From Apricaphanius iberus (taxonomy: Eukaryota > Chordata > Actinopteri > Cyprinodontiformes > Aphaniidae): DNA of 64,000 bases. The position numbers were made by a program, and so were the translations under genes. The stretch covers positions 620,001 through 684,000 of the forward strand of contig JAPXFQ010002151.1 of NCBI GenBank assembly GCA_028564705.1. The letters are read 5' to 3'. Shown here piece after piece: positions 23,722 through 34,926 of the stretch. Numbering within the stretch: position 1 is the stretch's first letter; every line of letters begins with the position of its first letter. The notes under the pieces were generated by a model that saw only the letters and a program-made list of their open reading frames with translations, made no database searches and was not told the origin of the DNA.

Positions 23722-24267
23722 TCAAGGGCACCTTATTAGGCAAACCTGTCAAACTGCTTGTTAACGCTAATTTCTAATCAGCCAATCACATGGCAGCAAC
23801 TCAATGCATTCTGGCATGTAGACATGGTCAAGAACATGAAAGCATGGATCCTGCCTTTTGTCAACGCCCCTTAGTACTAAGTGATCATCGTTGCAACGCT
23901 ACAGCCTACCTGAGTATTGTTGCTGCCGATGTCCATCACTTTATGACAACAGTGTACCCATCTTCTGATGGCTACTTCCATGGCATAAAACTCACATCAT
24001 CTCAGACTGGTTTCTTGAACATGACAATGAGATCACTGTACTCAAAAGGACTCCACAGTCAGCAGATCTCAATCCAATAGAGCACCTTTGGGATGTGGTG
24101 GAACGGGAGATTCGCATCATCGATACGTGATGCTATCATGTCAATATGGACCAAAATCTCTGAGGAGTGTTTCCAGTACCTTGTTGAATCCATGCTATGA
24201 AGGATTAAGGCAGTTCTTATCAAACCCAGTATTAGCAAAGTGTACCTAATAAAGTAGCCAGTGAATG
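23722..24267 (+). mobile_element. Internally deleted Tc1-like element
   Basis: The right end GTGTACCTAATAAAGTAGCC is mirrored near the left end by a decayed CACCTTATTAGGCAAACCTG, and TA follows at 24268. The inside starts with the usual leader (CAATCACATGGCAGCAACTC) and then jumps to the C-terminal half of a Tc1 transposase. VHHFMTTVYPSSDGYF is followed by the last catalytic block LNPIEHLWDVVEREIR (about 24068-24115). The N-terminal DNA-binding half and first two aspartates are missing, about 650 bp by comparison with full-length members I know. Stops and indels make the rest non-functional. It is a different Tc1 lineage from the intact copy at 59.4 kb. Confidence 0.8.
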
Positions 24268-24269
24268 TA

Positions 24270-27200
24270 TAAACCCACAGAATATCTTTGGTACTGTTTT
24301 AAGCAAAAATATCCAGAGTTATACTGAATGATTTTGAGAAGATGCATTTTAACTTAAAAGTATGTCCTTTTTTTTGTTTGCTACCACATCCCACAATGCA
24401 ATGCATACTCAACTACAGGATGATGCTAAAGCTTTCAGTGTTTGCCTGATAGCTGTGTCCTTTATGGATGGTGCATTTTCACACATCTGTAACGTCCTGT
24501 AGGTCAGACACAGTACCACGGGCCCTTTGGGACACCAGGCCACCCCGCCAGTGGAGCCTCAAACTGAGGCTCAATTCTCCATTAGCCTTCCCTCTTTTTC
24601 TAAAGAAACAAAAAACAGTATGGGTCACAGAAGGTATACATAAAAATCTGAACAGCACTACACACACTTGCATGCTGCACTGGTCTGAATGTAAACAGAC
24701 GATATGCACCAGCATGGATCACAAGCAGTTTGTCAGGCTGCAATGGATACCCAGTCAAAACTTCACACCCGGTTCACATATCACATAGATTCTCAGAAAC
24801 ACATTTCCCATAACACAAGAACAGAAAAAGATGTAAATAAACTAGCAATGCATCAGCATTTCCAAACAAATGTTATTTTCAGATTTAAAGAATCTATTCA
24901 TTGAACTAATGTTCAACGTATTTTAAAGCTAAGGTTTTATTTTAATGTCATTTATTTCAATAAAATATGAAGGAAAAATTATATAGAAAGATTGGGTATT
25001 TATTACTACTTTCATATGCTAAAAGCAATTGACACATTTCTATTAGATAAATTTTTCTCAGACTTTTAGTAGCACTCACATTGTTCCATACAGTACATGT
25101 TTGAAATAAGATCTGCAAAATAATGTGCATGACATGTAACCCAGTTTTCGATGCTGATTACTGGTACTTTAGAAAGCATTGATTAGGACTCTGATATTTT
25201 GGATTGAACTGTGACATTCCTAGTAATAACCTTGGGAGTAGTGTTGCCAGGGTACATAATATACCAATAATGTCCAGTAGAGACTTGTTGGTTAAAGTGG
25301 TTATACACCTGAAAAATATTTATGTGCGGCGTTAAGTGCCAAATTTGAATTTTAAATCTGTAGTGCAACTTTAAGAGTGACACTAACCCAAAGAGGATTC
25401 CCATATACCACTAAACTCTGATATTTGGGATCATAATGGTTTCTCAAGAAGATACATTCAAGAAATAGAAGTGGACCAAACTTTCATGTCATTTTATAAA
25501 GAAATTTAGGAGCAATAACAGATGTAGCTCACTCTGCGCTTAATTATTTATCTGAAATAATATTAAACTGAATATAAATGTCACTGGTAATGAAGTTAAA
25601 TCAGCAAGATTCCAATCCAGCTCCCTGCAGCATTCAACCAATCACAAGCATGACATACCATATGAAATTTGACATCACTTGTGTATCGTCTTGATGAGTT
25701 CCTCTGACCATAGATGAAAGCTGCTTTTCTAAAGTCAAACCTTGTTATTCTCAAATGCCTGCACCACATTGTTAAAAGCTTCCTAACCAACATTTCTAAC
25801 TATTCTTCCACCTATTTTCAAGTAGATTTGTGTTTTTTTGTGTACTGTACACCCCTTTTAAGGGGAACACTTTTTGTCTTCACCACAGTACAAACAAACA
25901 TGACCAAGATCCTATGGCATGGATGGCTCAGAAAGAATATTTTACAATAAATAAATCAGCTCATTAAAGCCTCACATACCTGCCTGTTCTGGTAGTTAGA
26001 TGACTGTAACTAGATTTGTTGAGTGAATACAATTCAAACTTGGAACGTTACTAAGCTCTTTTTGCTTCTTTGTTATGCAAAATAGTCCTATAGAGTTGTG
26101 GATATCTATTTTTTAATACATGCGTTTTTTTGTTTGTTTGTTTTTTCATTTTCGAAACTCAAAAAATATGCAAAAGTCTTTGAGCAGACAAAAATTACCA
26201 ACAGTTTATAAAAGTTAACCAGAATCACACAAAAGTACAAATACTTAAAAATGTTCCTCGTTTAAATTTTTTTTGCATGCAACCCAGTTTGCTGTGCCAC
26301 AATGTACCGAGGTGTGCGTTTATGTGGTAGAAAGGAAAAAAAAGGTATTAAAGTGTGATAATTGGAGATCTCATCCCAAACACCTGTCACAGAGAATTCA
26401 TCACACAGTACTTCCCTTCATACACACACACATTTCAGATTATCCCCTCTGATTCGTTCCCCTGTTCTCACAAAGAGCTTGCAAAGCGTGTCTATTCTGC
26501 ATGCATATATCAGGTGCATGTACACAAACACACACATCACACATAAAACTGCGAGAAAACATGTAACCAGTAAGTCCCAGAGCGTTGAGTATATCAGACA
26601 GGAATTACAGCTGTCATTATCACATGTAAAGCGGTTTCCACACAAACACATATGCACACACACACCAAGATGAGTATATAGGGTGAGGACCCTTTTTCTT
26701 TTACAGAAATAGTGAATGACATGGTGCAGGAGAAAACCACACAAACAGACAAATAAATTCGAACATCTCTCAGCTCGGTGCTTGTCCTAAACTGAAAGGC
26801 ATCAAACATACATATGCAGCATATGCAAACTACTTCTGCCAATCATGCACTCATCGGTAATCCATTTTTTATCCTTCAATCTTCTCCTTTTCCTCAATCC
26901 TCTTTTAAAGATCTTCTAAATTTTGGTCGCTCTTTCTCTTTTTCTTGGTTCACTTTCATATCCATTTCACATTATTTCTGGAAGCAGACAACCAGATTTT
27001 GTGTACACTCTATGACAGTAAAGGAAAGCTTAGATATCTCTCTGCTGGAGCTCTAACTGGAACTTAATCAAACTTATTTACTGTACTAGTGAGGAGTTAA
27101 CAACTAAACTAAAAAGCGCTCAATAATTATTTCAACTAAAGAAGTTGAATAAAGGTTGTTGCGTCCCTTCAATTTGAACACTTCAGACCAGCTGATCTTT

Positions 27201-27344
27201 CCACAGGTATTTGCTATTCCAATTTCATAAAACTGCTTATATTTTGACATCAACTAAAGAAACCTCAAATAAAAGAATAAGGCCATTTTCAAATGCTAAT
27301 TTATTTTTTTAAGGGAAAATAGTTATTCAAACCGATATTCAATT
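24270..27344. other. Long unique stretch, no gene supported
   Basis: AT-rich single-copy DNA. Frames at 24468-24788, 25714-25950 and 26362-26744 lack domains. 26340-26720 is a higher-complexity CA-rich block that could hold regulatory sequence. Confidence 0.4.
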
Positions 27345-28065
27345 CAATTCACTTTTATTTATATAGCGCTGGAATTGGAATTGGAATTGGAATACTGGAA
27401 TTGAGTGTAAAGAAGATTTATCATTGACATGAACAAACTGGAATCTCTCAGACAGATATGATTTAAACCAGCCTAGTGCTGTTCCCTTGATCCCTACAAC
27501 TTGTTCAAGCCTTTCTAACAGAATATTATAATCGACTGTGACAAAAGCAGCACTGAGATCTAACAAGACCAGAACAGTCACAAATCCTTTATCTGAGGCC
27601 ATTAAAATATCATTGGTAACTTTTACCAGTGCTGTTTCAGTGCTATGATGACCTCTAAAACCTGACTGAAATTCCTCAAAGAGGTTGTTGCTGTTTAGAT
27701 GCTCTCATACTTGATTGGCAACTATTTTCTCAAGAATTTTGGATAAGAAACGAAGGTTAGATATAGGTCTGTAGTTAGCCAAATATCCTGATCCAGGGAG
27801 GGTTTCTTAAGTAAAGGTTTCATTGCCGCAACCTTAAATTCCTGAGGGTCATATCCATTTATTAAAGATGGATTCATCATGTCTAGAATAGGGCCAGTAA
27901 CCAGAGGGAACACTTCCTTGAATAATTTGGTTGGTATTGGGTCTAACATACAAGTTGAGGGTTTAAATGAAGCTAATATATGTGATAATTCAGAAAGTTA
28001 ATATGGCTCCTATGGGCTAAAATTTCCATCTTGTTAAATCCCGTACTGATTAAACACCTTTCTAT
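27345..28065 (-). pseudogene. L2-type LINE reverse transcriptase fragment with internal deletion
   Basis: On the minus strand, MLDPIPTKLFKEVFPLVTGP and MKPLLKKPSLD (27722-27949) are followed after a frame break by [19 protein letters not shown] and [20 protein letters not shown] (27400-27602). These are the N-terminal and early palm blocks of L2-type reverse transcriptase. In the catalytic block the usual AAFDTVDH reads AAFVTVDY, losing the first aspartate. The FADD block and C-terminus are deleted. The sequence jumps to the element's 3' end TTTATTTATATAGCGC with an ATTCA-type tail (27350-27370). Confidence 0.75.
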
Positions 28066-28249
28066 GAACAGCTGAGTTAAATTTCACTTGGCTTAATTAC
28101 TTCCAGAACCGTATAATCAAGAAATTACTTAAAGGGAAAGTTAGTTGGGTTTTTTTCAACCTGGACCTTATTGGTAGCGTGCATTATGCTTGCCCTCAAC
28201 CAGACAAGTTTGGAGCCACTTCGAGTCCTTCTGAAGAAGTTTATGTATA

Positions 28250-28276
28250 GTCAGGGTGTAGCGTATACACCCTGAC
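28250..28276. repeat. Perfect 11-bp fold-back, 5-nt loop
   Basis: GTCAGGGTGTA (28250-28260) and TACACCCTGAC (28266-28276) are exact complements around GCGTA. It stands 8 bp left of a longer palindrome. Confidence 0.9.
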
Positions 28277-28284
28277 GTATACAC

Positions 28285-28331
28285 GCTGTGCCCTCACAAC
28301 TCCCATATAATGGGAGTTGTGAGGGCACAGC
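28285..28331. repeat. Perfect 22-bp fold-back, 3-nt loop
   Basis: The arm 28285-28306 (starts GCTGTGCCCTCACAACT) is matched exactly by the complement at 28310-28331, with ATA between. All 22 pairs are Watson-Crick. Confidence 0.95.
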
Positions 28332-28514
28332 AAGTGCTGCCTCTCAATAAGGCATTATCTGCCACAAAACTCCTTAATTTCACCAGTGTTTTGTTATGAA
28401 TCACTAGCACTATTCCCCTTGAAGTACAGAGCATCTTGGAAGTGCTTCTTTGTTGTCTGCTTGGGTATTTACAGCAGTTTCTTCCAACCGATTCTAAATT
28501 ACTACAGTTGGAAC

Positions 28515-28733
28515 AATTTGTCAGTTTGTAACACTGTTGCCTTGTAGCAAGAAGGCCCAGGTTCGAATCCCAGTCTGTGGTCTGTCTGCTAGGAGTTTGC
28601 ATGTTCTTCCTGTTTATATGTGGGTTCCCTCCAGATACCTTGGCTTCCTCCCACAGTCCAAAAACATGACTGTTAGGTTAATTGGAAATTGTCTAAATTG
28701 CCTATAGATGTGATTCAGTGTGTGCATGGCTGT
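28515..28733 (+). mobile_element. tRNA-derived SINE-like element, 3'-truncated
   Basis: Box B GGTTCGAATCC (28560-28570) is perfect. The upstream head includes a CTGTTGCCTTGTAGCAAGAAGG block, and the body (GAGTTTGCATGTTCTTCC, CACAGTCCAAAAACATGAC, GGTTAATTGG) matches the complete copy at 29412-29786. The 3' third is missing. The body ends exactly where a fold-back begins at 28734. Confidence 0.75.
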
Positions 28734-28786
28734 TTGTTAAGATACTTGGTTACTTAGTGATACTAATTAACCAAGTATCTTAACAA
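28734..28786. repeat. 25-bp fold-back with one mismatch, 3-nt loop
   Basis: The arm 28734-28758 (starts TTGTTAAGATACTTGGTTA) pairs at 24 of 25 positions with 28762-28786 around the loop GAT. Confidence 0.95.
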
Positions 28787-29402
28787 CCACTTGACATAAC
28801 ATTTTTAAGTAAATTTGAAGTTTTCTTTTTTGAGTCCATCATTATAGGCAACAGAAAGTCTAGTTTTTTTTTAATGTGTCTCATAGTTTTCAGTTCAAAT
28901 TAAATGTGATCTTGGCACATTTAATAATTTTAAATTTCCTATTACTGTAGTCATAGTTTGCTGTCTCGACATGAACATTGTGATTAAAGTTCAGATTTTA
29001 GTTAATTTAGTTTCATTCATATTTCCAAATATAGTTGTGTTTTTAAACTAACCCTTTTTTTGCAAATGGGGAGGTGGAAGCATGCAGGGATGATCATAAT
29101 TCAGCATTGGCAGTATCAAAAAGATAGTCCAGTGCAGGGTTCTACTTCAGCCAGCAGTAGTGAAGGGTCCTACCAGAATATTTTTTTCTACCTCCTCATT
29201 TTAACCTCAGACATTTTTTTTTTTTTCACACACACAACTTTCTTCAGTTCCAAAAAATATTAATGCATTGTTTCATCAAAATCGCACCAGGTCAAACCAA
29301 CCTGTACTTTAATTATCTCAAACTTGAGTACATTTTTCACTCACTCCAACAATACTGAAACCAATTTGCTAAAATCTTATAATTTTGCTTTAATTATAAG
29401 TT
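28787..29402. other. Unique stretch, no gene seen
   Basis: AT-rich with T runs (29210-29226). The frame 29060-29263 has no domain. Confidence 0.4.
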
Positions 29403-29411
29403 ATTGCCTGA

Positions 29412-29786
29412 TGGGGTGCACAGTGGTGCAGTTGGTAGCACTTGCCTTGCAGCAAGAAATTCCTGGTTTCAATACCCAGCCTGGGGACTTTATGCATGGA
29501 GTTTGCATGTTCTCCCTGCACATGCATGGGTTCCCTCCGAGTACTCTGGCTTTCTCCCACAGTCCAAAAATCTGACCGTTAGGTTGGTCTCTCTAAATTA
29601 CCTTAGGTGCAAAAGTGTGTACATGTATTGTTTTTGTTCTGTCTGTCTCTATGTTGCCCTGCAATGGACAGGCGACCTCTCCAGGGTGTACCCCACCTCT
29701 CACCTGCTGACTGCTGGAGTTAGCCACTAGCTTCCCTGTTGTGACCCTACAAGGATAAGCATGATGGATGGATGGATAGATGGATG
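29412..29786 (+). mobile_element. Full-length tRNA-derived SINE-like element with 9-bp TSD
   Basis: ATTGCCTGA is duplicated at 29403-29411 and 29787-29795. The head GTGGTGCAGTTGGTAGCAC resembles a tRNA D-arm (box A), and GGTTTCAATACC is a decayed box B. The body carries CACAGTCCAAAAATCTGACC and ACAGGCGACCTCTCCAGGG, and the tail is GATGGATGGATA. Such GATG-type tails occur on fish RTE-mobilised retroposons, so an RTE partner is likely. The plus frames at 29324-29730 are not genes. Confidence 0.85.
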
Positions 29787-31089
29787 ATTGCCTGAGATTG
29801 CTCATAATCATCTTGAGTTGATTGTGAGTCATAATGTATTGTGTCAGTGAATTCATTTAATCAAATGAGGATCAACCGATGGAAGCAGAGAATAGTTTTT
29901 TAATTTTGTGGAAAAATATTTTATCAAAATTTTACATAGTTTGTTTCGTTTTTCATAACAATAAAATTCAGGAGTGGCCAACCAAGAATCATGGTTTGAA
30001 TTCGACAGAGAATTCATTGATGGAACTAAAGAATAGGGTGATGACAAGAGGGATTCCAATCTCAAACACTTGAGGTCATCGCTAAGGAAAAAAGACCAAG
30101 ACACCTAATACATAATTCTAAATATGCCATTTGTTATTACATTTTAAATAAAAGGATAGATAATTTTATAAATGGGTACTTCATTATCTTTCTGAGATTT
30201 TAAATTTCAATCTGCTGGGCCTAGGAACAATTGGGGGTTTACGCTGTAGTCTTAAGAATATTTTACTTACATAAGTCAACTGCCAAGAGAAACAAACTGA
30301 TTTGTTAAGTTATAGTCTCCTAATGTTTTTTTGTGGGTAAAATAAGGAAGACAAAATTGGATAAATAAGGAAGATAAATTTGGATAAAATTAAAAAAAAA
30401 TTATACAGAATGAGGGTTATGAATTGTTAAGGGAGAAATAGCATTTGTTATTTGAAATTTTAATTTATTTTTTAGTCATGTTAATGTACTTCATCCTGTG
30501 AAACTTAAGGGGGGAAGTGTTGCTTTAACTTTTGCTTTACAGTGCACCAATGGACCAGATCTAATGTATTAACTTTGCCCAAATAATTTCCTGTGACCTA
30601 TGTCAGCTGCCATGTCTGCACAGTAGTACCCCCTCCTCTTCTCAGCTTCCTATCATCCTCCTTGCTGAAGGTGAAAGGTCAGGGAGACTTCGGAAGCATC
30701 TTGTGCGGTGATGTTGGGGGGTAATGTTACACTTCCCAGTGGGACATCATCTAACACACAGTGTATGTCAGCACACAAACACTCAGGACACACACTTAAT
30801 GACCTGATATGTTGGTCAGTCTGCTTTGGACAACTAATTGTTTTTAGATGAGGCAACTTGAGGAGAGGCTCCGGAAGGGAGGAGGAGAAGCAAAGAACTG
30901 TGGGAGAAACCCAGGGAAGCAGGGGGCCATAAATTAAGGATGTCCCGGATATTTGGTTTCCTCGTAGATTTAAATGAGAAAACGGCAAACTTTTTTTGTC
31001 CCCTAGTCTCTGGATACCTCTTAACCCTGGCCACACACACAGACACAACTCATTGCAAAAAGTATTGTGATGCATGTTTTGAAGTGACC

Positions 31090-31147
31090 AGTTGTCCATC
31101 CAGCAAAACTTCAATGATACCCAATTCAAAGAGCCACTCTGCAAAAC
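31090..31147 (+). repeat. Short dispersed repeat, copy 1
   Basis: AGTTGTCCATCCAGCAAAAC followed by ATACCCAATTCAAAGAG recurs at 32487-32541 in the same orientation with about 80 percent identity. Flanks do not match. Confidence 0.55.
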
Positions 31148-32486
31148 AAACCACTCAATAAGCTGGAGGTAATGGAGACTGCAGGTCAGGCTTTACAGCA
31201 ATATCATTACCACACAAAAAAAGCACACGTACACACTTATACTCCCATTGTCTGGGCAATACTTATTAGTGCCCGTGCTAACAGTTTGTCCATAAGTGAC
31301 CTTAATTAAGTGGCTGGCACCATTAGCTGCAGAGCTAAGAGGCTAAGAGCCATACATCTGCATGTGAATGTGTGTGTTTTTTATGATAATGGCTTTGTTG
31401 AGGTGTGTACCAGAATACTAACAAGGCCTGGACAGACGCAAGTGGATAAATAGGCAGTTGAAGTTGAGTGCTGGAGAGGAGATGGTTTAGATAAGTTACT
31501 CATTGTGAGAAAGACAAAAACAGGGAGCAGTGCCGAGGGCTGCTTTAAATGCAGGTTAGCCCCGTCTATGAGCACAAATGCACTCACACAGCAAGCACTT
31601 TGGGAATGCTCAGTTTACACAATTATTTTCGTTAGATTTGAAAACAAGGATCTGTATTTAATCTGAAGGCAAACATTTCTGAGAAATTTTATTATTTTGT
31701 ACAAATAGTGATTTATAATTTCCAATAACATACAATTACAGTCAATATATCAATTGTCACCTATCTCTTAACTATTATTTCCTCACCTTTGGCTCTGGTT
31801 TCTCCATCTTTGTTTTTGTTTTTGTTGCTGCTGTGGCTAATGGTTTCTCACCCTGTTCGCTCATAAAAGCTGGTAAATGGAGGTCAAGCAGTCAGAAGTC
31901 ACTTCCATCCCTTTGATGTGACCCTGACATCCTGAGAAGGAAGAGTGAAAAAAGAGGAAGCGGCTTCTTCATGGACAAGTGGCAGAACACTGTCCCTCAT
32001 ACAAGTAGGTTAAGACAGAATGTGTATATATGTATTATAGAAGAAGCAACAAATTCAGACAGTAACTTGCTATAGATAACTATAGTTTAATAAAGCCTAT
32101 GGTTTTTTTGAGGGAGGTCTATATTATTTTGACCATACATACAATAGGGTTTAATATAATGTAATAGTGATTACAATATACTTGATATCACAATGTGATT
32201 TAATATGTTAAAAACCTATTTAAAAAAGTAAAAGATTTAAGGAGCGTATGCTTTCTTTTACTCATTCAGTACGAGCCAGTACTATGTGGTACAATACAAT
32301 GGGATAAAACCCTAGAACATAAGGGGGGGTGTTTTCTTTTTCACTTATGTATGGTGGAATGCAGTTGAATGCAGGATAATACAGTGAAATAAAATTTTAT
32401 ATCTTAAGAGAGTGTGCTCTTTTACTGTATGATATAAAATATGCCTAAGTACAATGCAATTAAAACATTTTTATTTACAATAGTAT

Positions 32487-32541
32487 AGTTGCCCATCAAG
32501 CAAAACATAAATTATACCCAATTTAAAGAGACACTGCAAAA
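32487..32541 (+). repeat. Short dispersed repeat, copy 2
   Basis: AGTTGCCCATCAAGCAAAAC and ATACCCAATTTAAAGAG match the copy at 31090-31147. Confidence 0.55.
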
Positions 32542-32645
32542 AAGACAACACTACATATAATAGCAATTTTTTTTTGTTGCAATTATAGTTTTTAAGGCTG
32601 TTAAATGAAAGTCTTTACAGTAGTCTTTGCAGTATATTTCATTCT

Positions 32646-32648
<3 letters not shown>

Positions 32649-32729
<81 letters not shown>
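32649..32729. repeat. Perfect (ATT)27 microsatellite
   Basis: 81 bp, 27 uninterrupted ATT units. Confidence 0.97.
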
Positions 32730-32731
<2 letters not shown>

Positions 32732-34926
32732 CTGAATTAAACATAAAAAGGGTTTAAATCAACCTATAACCACACCTTTTTAAAATGTTAATGTATACAG
32801 TGGAAAAGTCTTTTTGATTAATTCAACACAAAATTTGTTTACTCATGAGAAGAGTAAACAAAACTGAATGGGATTATTTTGTTTTTCTTTTTGTAAAGCT
32901 CATCTCCACTGAATTCTCGAAGCACACTCTCATCATTGCCCTAACTGCGTAGAAAACCTCCTCACAACACCTGACACTAGTTCTGATCTCACAGCTCCAT
33001 CCCCTTTAAAGTAATTCAACATATTTAAATTCATTAGTGCAGAGACAAAGGAAACTCAGCAAAGTGCCACTATAAGCAGAGAAACAAATACTCATGGGTT
33101 CCCAACCTTTAAAACACACACACACACATCCACTCACTGAGTGGCATAGATTACATTCTCCCCAGGACTTGACTTGCATTAAAGTTTAAATGTGTTCAAT
33201 TTGGACAGTCCCAATATTAGACTGGAGTATCATTACGAACCTTATTGGATGAGTCTGAGCAGAATAGATTTCTACTGATGAGATGAAGATGCCTCAGGCA
33301 GACACACACATTTGTTCATACTGTACCATCTATCACACACATACAGAGATCTGAACAAATGAACTATTACTCATATGTTATTTCTATTTTTCCACACATA
33401 ATATTTATGTATATATACAAATGAACTGTTTGCAAGGTCAATGCAGTTCAAGCTTTACAGCTTTATGACAAAATATTGAGAGATAAAAGAAATGTTTGTG
33501 TTTTTTTATAATAATTAAAGAACAGAGTTTCAATGACTAAATAGATAAAAAATGACTAGCAATAGGCCTTTACTCAAAGCGCTATGGTTTAAACCTTGTA
33601 TCCCTGGCTGCTAGTGGAACTGAGATATTCCAATGCCTTAAATAAATCCTGCAGATAGAAAGGTAAGGGAAAAGGTTTATCAAATATTATTTGAATATAT
33701 GTAGCTCAAATTAAATGCACCATTGCAGGCATTAGTTCTAACCACTGAATTTATTTAAGCATACTCGGAGTAATCACAAAATCTAGAGAGAATAACAGTA
33801 GGCAAAAACATTTGGATGAAAAGCCTTCTAACCAACATCTGGCATGAATCAAGGTCCATCAACAGTATCCTTAGTGAGAATCCACACAGTCAACAAAGTT
33901 GCGACACTACTCAGAGAAGACTCAGGTAACATCTTAATCAGGTCCAACAAAATGTAAAATAAATGTGTATGTAAGTAATTGTAATAATATCCCAAACACT
34001 GAAGCCCATAGGCTTTAAAAATCATCAGATTATTCTAAATACAGTTATTTGAAAAGTAGATTTAAAGCAGAGGAATATCAGTGGTGTACAAGAAGTTCAA
34101 AACCTCTTGTGAAGGTCATAAGTTTATTTGCAACAAAGCACAAAATGACTGTATTCAGCGTACAGCAAAAGTAGAGGAGCACATTTCTATGAACAAAAGA
34201 GTCAAAAACTGATAAAACAAAAACCCCAGCACATACTATGCAGCAATCTTAAAAATAACCAATGACTTGTGGCCAAGGTAGTCATGCAGCTGGATTGACA
34301 GTTTCAAAGCGCTGTGGCTTGGAATTTGCAGCATTCATGTCAAATATGTTGAGGGTTACTGCACTCTCAGTCGGGATCATCCTGCAGTTTTCTCAGATGA
34401 ATTTAGTTCTTTTAAATACAAGAGTTTGTTACAAAAGTTTGTTATATTTCTTTGTCGCTCTCCTTGCTCAGTTGTGTATTTTACTTAAAGATACAATTCA
34501 AACTTTGTGGATATTTACCCCTGTCACCCTCTCAAGGTTTGCGCCATAACGTCACTGTCGTAAAAACATATCTCCATGGAGCACATCTGAAGAAGTGTCC
34601 TGACAGTTTTACAAGCTCGCTAGCTAAAACAACAAACAGTAAAACAGTTTCCCCGGCATTGTATTACATCAGCATGCCCAAATAACCCCAGAACAAGCAT
34701 TCATTACTCACCAATCCCATAGCAAACATCTAGTTCATCATCCAAAGTACATACTTTTGTATCTGTAACACCTCATTCATACAAAACTGAAAAGATGTAA
34801 CATTGAGTTTTAGAAGCTAATCCTACCTTGGTAAGTAGCTTTGACCTAAACTGAGCAACTGTTTGACATAAAAGATCTTTCACAACATGTGAAGGAAGCA
34901 CTGCCTGACTTGCGTCATTATGTGTT

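Larger units (their letters stand above)
29796..34926. other. Long unique stretch, no gene supported
   Basis: AT-rich. The minus 163-codon frame at 30653-31144 is the longest, but it has no domain or splice context, and its right end overlaps a dispersed repeat. An (ATT)27 array lies at 32649-32729, and a CA run near 33112-33128. Confidence 0.4.

Noticed and set aside
28560..28570. Perfect tRNA box B considered as part of a tRNA gene
   Set aside because: No complete cloverleaf or acceptor stem; the context matches the SINE body of the copy at 29412.
30653..31144. 163-codon minus-strand frame
   Set aside because: No domain, no splice sites or start context, and the right end lies in a short dispersed repeat.
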